Of a DNA stretch of 64,000 bases, positions 62,771-64,000 are shown piece by piece. A model generated the notes under the pieces. It was not told the origin of the DNA, made no database searches, and saw nothing but the letters and a program-made list of their open reading frames with translations. The stretch comes from Burkholderiales bacterium. Lineage in GTDB: Bacteria > Pseudomonadota > Gammaproteobacteria > Burkholderiales > Burkholderiaceae_C. Every line of letters begins with the position of its first letter. The first letter of the stretch is position 1. The DNA lies in contig JACRAZ010000075.1 in the NCBI GenBank assembly GCA_016213205.1, forward strand, positions 62,001 through 126,000, in the 5' to 3' direction. A program made the position numbers and the translations under genes.

Positions 62771-64000
62771 GGGCGTGTCTCCCTCAGTTGGTCGTAGCGC
62801 TGCACATCAGCACGGGGCTCTTCCTTCAGGCTTGGCACGGCGGTCTCAATGAGCGCTACCTGGCCGTCCTTGAGCCGGGCCAGCACGTTGAGGACGTGCT
62901 CCGCGCTGGGCCGTCCTGCTTCCAGCGCCAACTGCGCGGCCACCAGCACTGCCTCGAGGCCGTGCACCGGCACTGCGGCCAGCACTTGCGTCATCACGCG
63001 GTCGCCGCCGGTGTGACGCAGCAGGTGCCGCTGCAGCGTCTGCAGCACATCGGGCATGGTCTTGAACGGGGCGCCGTTGCGCAGCGCGCCGGGCTTGGTC
63101 TCCACCAGCGCGATGTAGTGCTGCCAGTCGTAAAAGGTCAGATCGCGCTCGAAGCTGCGGGCATGGCGCGCGACCTGCACGCCGTCGGCGACGAGTTCCA
63201 GGTGCTCGGGGTACACGCGCAGACTCAGGATCGCGTTCACGTGCCGCGTGGGCACGCTGTAACGGTTGCGCTGGAAGTGGATCAGCCCCGTGGCCGACAC
63301 GCGCACCTGGTGCTCCACGTAGCCGTTGAAGGGCTTGGGACAGGGCATCAGCCGGGCCTGCTCGTCCTGCCAGACCTCGGCCACGGTCAACGCCGGCCAC
63401 TCAGGGTGGTGGTTCTCCTCCCAGCATTGCCGGCAGCGTTGGGCCAGCCAATCGTTCAGGCTTGCCAGGTCAGTCCAGCGGCGCTCGGCCGCCTCGCGCC
63501 AGACCTGCCGACGCCGGTCCTGCACGTTCTTCTCGACGATGCCTTTCTCCCAGCCGGAGGCGGGATTGCAGAACTCGGCATCGAACAGGTAGTGCGAACA
63601 CATGGCCTGGAAGCGGATGTTGACGCTACGCAGCTTGCCCACGCCGACCTTGTCCACGGCCGTCTTCATGTTGTCGTAGATGCCCCGGCGCGGCACGCCA
63701 CCGAAGGCTGCGAACGCCCTGGCATGCGCGTCAAACAGCATCTCGTGGCTCTGCGTCGGATAGGCCGTCAGCCAGAAGGCGCGCGAACTGGCCAACTTCG
63801 TGTGCGCCACCTCCAGGCGTCGACGCAAGCCGCCGACGAACAGGTACTCGCAGCTCCAGTCGAACTGGAACGCGTCGCCCAGCTCGAAGCTCATGGGAAC
63901 GAACGCCGCGCGCCGCGGCGCATTGGCCTGCTGCTCGCGCCAGCGCCGCACCCACACGACCACGCGTGGATAGCTGCCGGCATATCCCAGTGCACGAATC
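62767..64000 (-). CDS. istA: IS21-family transposase IstA, partial (5' end outside window)
   Basis: The frame stays open from the stop at 62767 to the right edge, so the helix-turn-helix N-terminus is missing. The DDE domain has [19 protein letters not shown] (first Asp), [15 protein letters not shown] (second Asp) and [14 protein letters not shown] (Glu). The C-terminal region with [20 protein letters not shown] then [11 protein letters not shown] is typical. Intact as far as visible. Confidence 0.92.
   Translation of the reverse strand, partial: IRALGYAGSYPRVVVWVRRWREQQANAPRRAAFVPMSFELGDAFQFDWSCEYLFVGGLRRRLEVAHTKLASSRAFWLTAYPTQSHEMLFDAHARAFAAFGGVPRRGIYDNMKTAVDKVGVGKLRSVNIRFQAMCSHYLFDAEFCNPASGWEKGIVEKNVQDRRRQVWREAAERRWTDLASLNDWLAQRCRQCWEENHHPEWPALTVAEVWQDEQARLMPCPKPFNGYVEHQVRVSATGLIHFQRNRYSVPTRHVNAILSLRVYPEHLELVADGVQVARHARSFERDLTFYDWQHYIALVETKPGALRNGAPFKTMPDVLQTLQRHLLRHTGGDRVMTQVLAAVPVHGLEAVLVAAQLALEAGRPSAEHVLNVLARLKDGQVALIETAVPSLKEEPRADVQRYDQLRETRP

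Larger units (their letters stand above)
61887..64000 (-). mobile_element. IS21-family insertion sequence, partial (continues past window)
   Basis: Two overlapping genes, istA then istB, on the minus strand identify an IS21-type element. The proposed inner end is the TG at 61887 (TGTTGGCGATCG), inferred from the loss of P450 coding and the TG/CA ends of the family. GACCCACC repeats at 61908-61915 and 61932-61939 lie just inside, as in many IS21 relatives. The other end is beyond the right edge. Confidence 0.75.

Overview
The window is GC-rich DNA from a proteobacterium, most likely a betaproteobacterium of the order Burkholderiales (Comamonadaceae or Sphaerotilaceae type). This rests on gene content and order: tonB-exbB-exbD-exbD, an Entner-Doudoroff edd-eda pair, a glyA-nrdR-minor pilin-ribD run, and protein sequences that read like that order. 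No rRNA is present, so the species is not named.

Bases 1 to about 30.4 kb look like ordinary chromosome. In order they hold a lipoprotein hydrolase running off the left edge, the Fe-S carrier ApbC, a decayed cyclase pseudogene, an acyl-CoA synthetase, a tonB/exbB/exbD/exbD operon with a repeat protein, an MBL-fold hydrolase, eda and edd facing a ChaC-like gene, a MobA-like nucleotidyltransferase, pdxH, a hybrid histidine kinase, msrA, a YdcF-like protein, ubiD, a lytic transglycosylase, glyA, nrdR, six overlapping type IV minor pilin genes, ribD and a small conserved protein.

At 30456-30501 lies the 3' part of a tRNA-Asp gene with its terminator but no 5' half, the usual scar of an integrative element. 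From there to the right edge the window reads as a genomic island. It starts with an intact IS5-family element and a wrecked second transposase, and ends with an IS21-family element that cuts off the 5' end of a cytochrome P450 gene.

Between them, at about 33.1-61.1 kb, is the most interesting part: a locus of about 20 genes built around srfA-srfB-srfC homologues. It encodes an actin/Hsp70-like ATPase (SrfB), a dynamin-like P-loop GTPase (SrfC), three single-pass membrane proteins that share one N-terminal domain (two end in VWA domains, one is SrfA), a third exported VWA protein, a Sel1-repeat membrane protein, an ABC ATPase with an FtsX-like permease, a formylglycine-generating-enzyme fold without the expected cysteines, lipoproteins with coiled coils, several secreted proteins of unknown function, a membrane-anchored trypsin-like protease, an MMPL/RND transporter, a diverged isoprenyl-synthase-like protein and the broken P450. 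Tight spacing and start-stop overlaps argue that most act together. The simplest reading is an envelope-spanning NTP-driven machine, with SrfB, SrfC and the shared N-terminal domains in the cytoplasm and the VWA, protease and FGE-like parts outside the inner membrane. Its role (toxin or virulence, conflict, or envelope remodelling) cannot be told from sequence alone.
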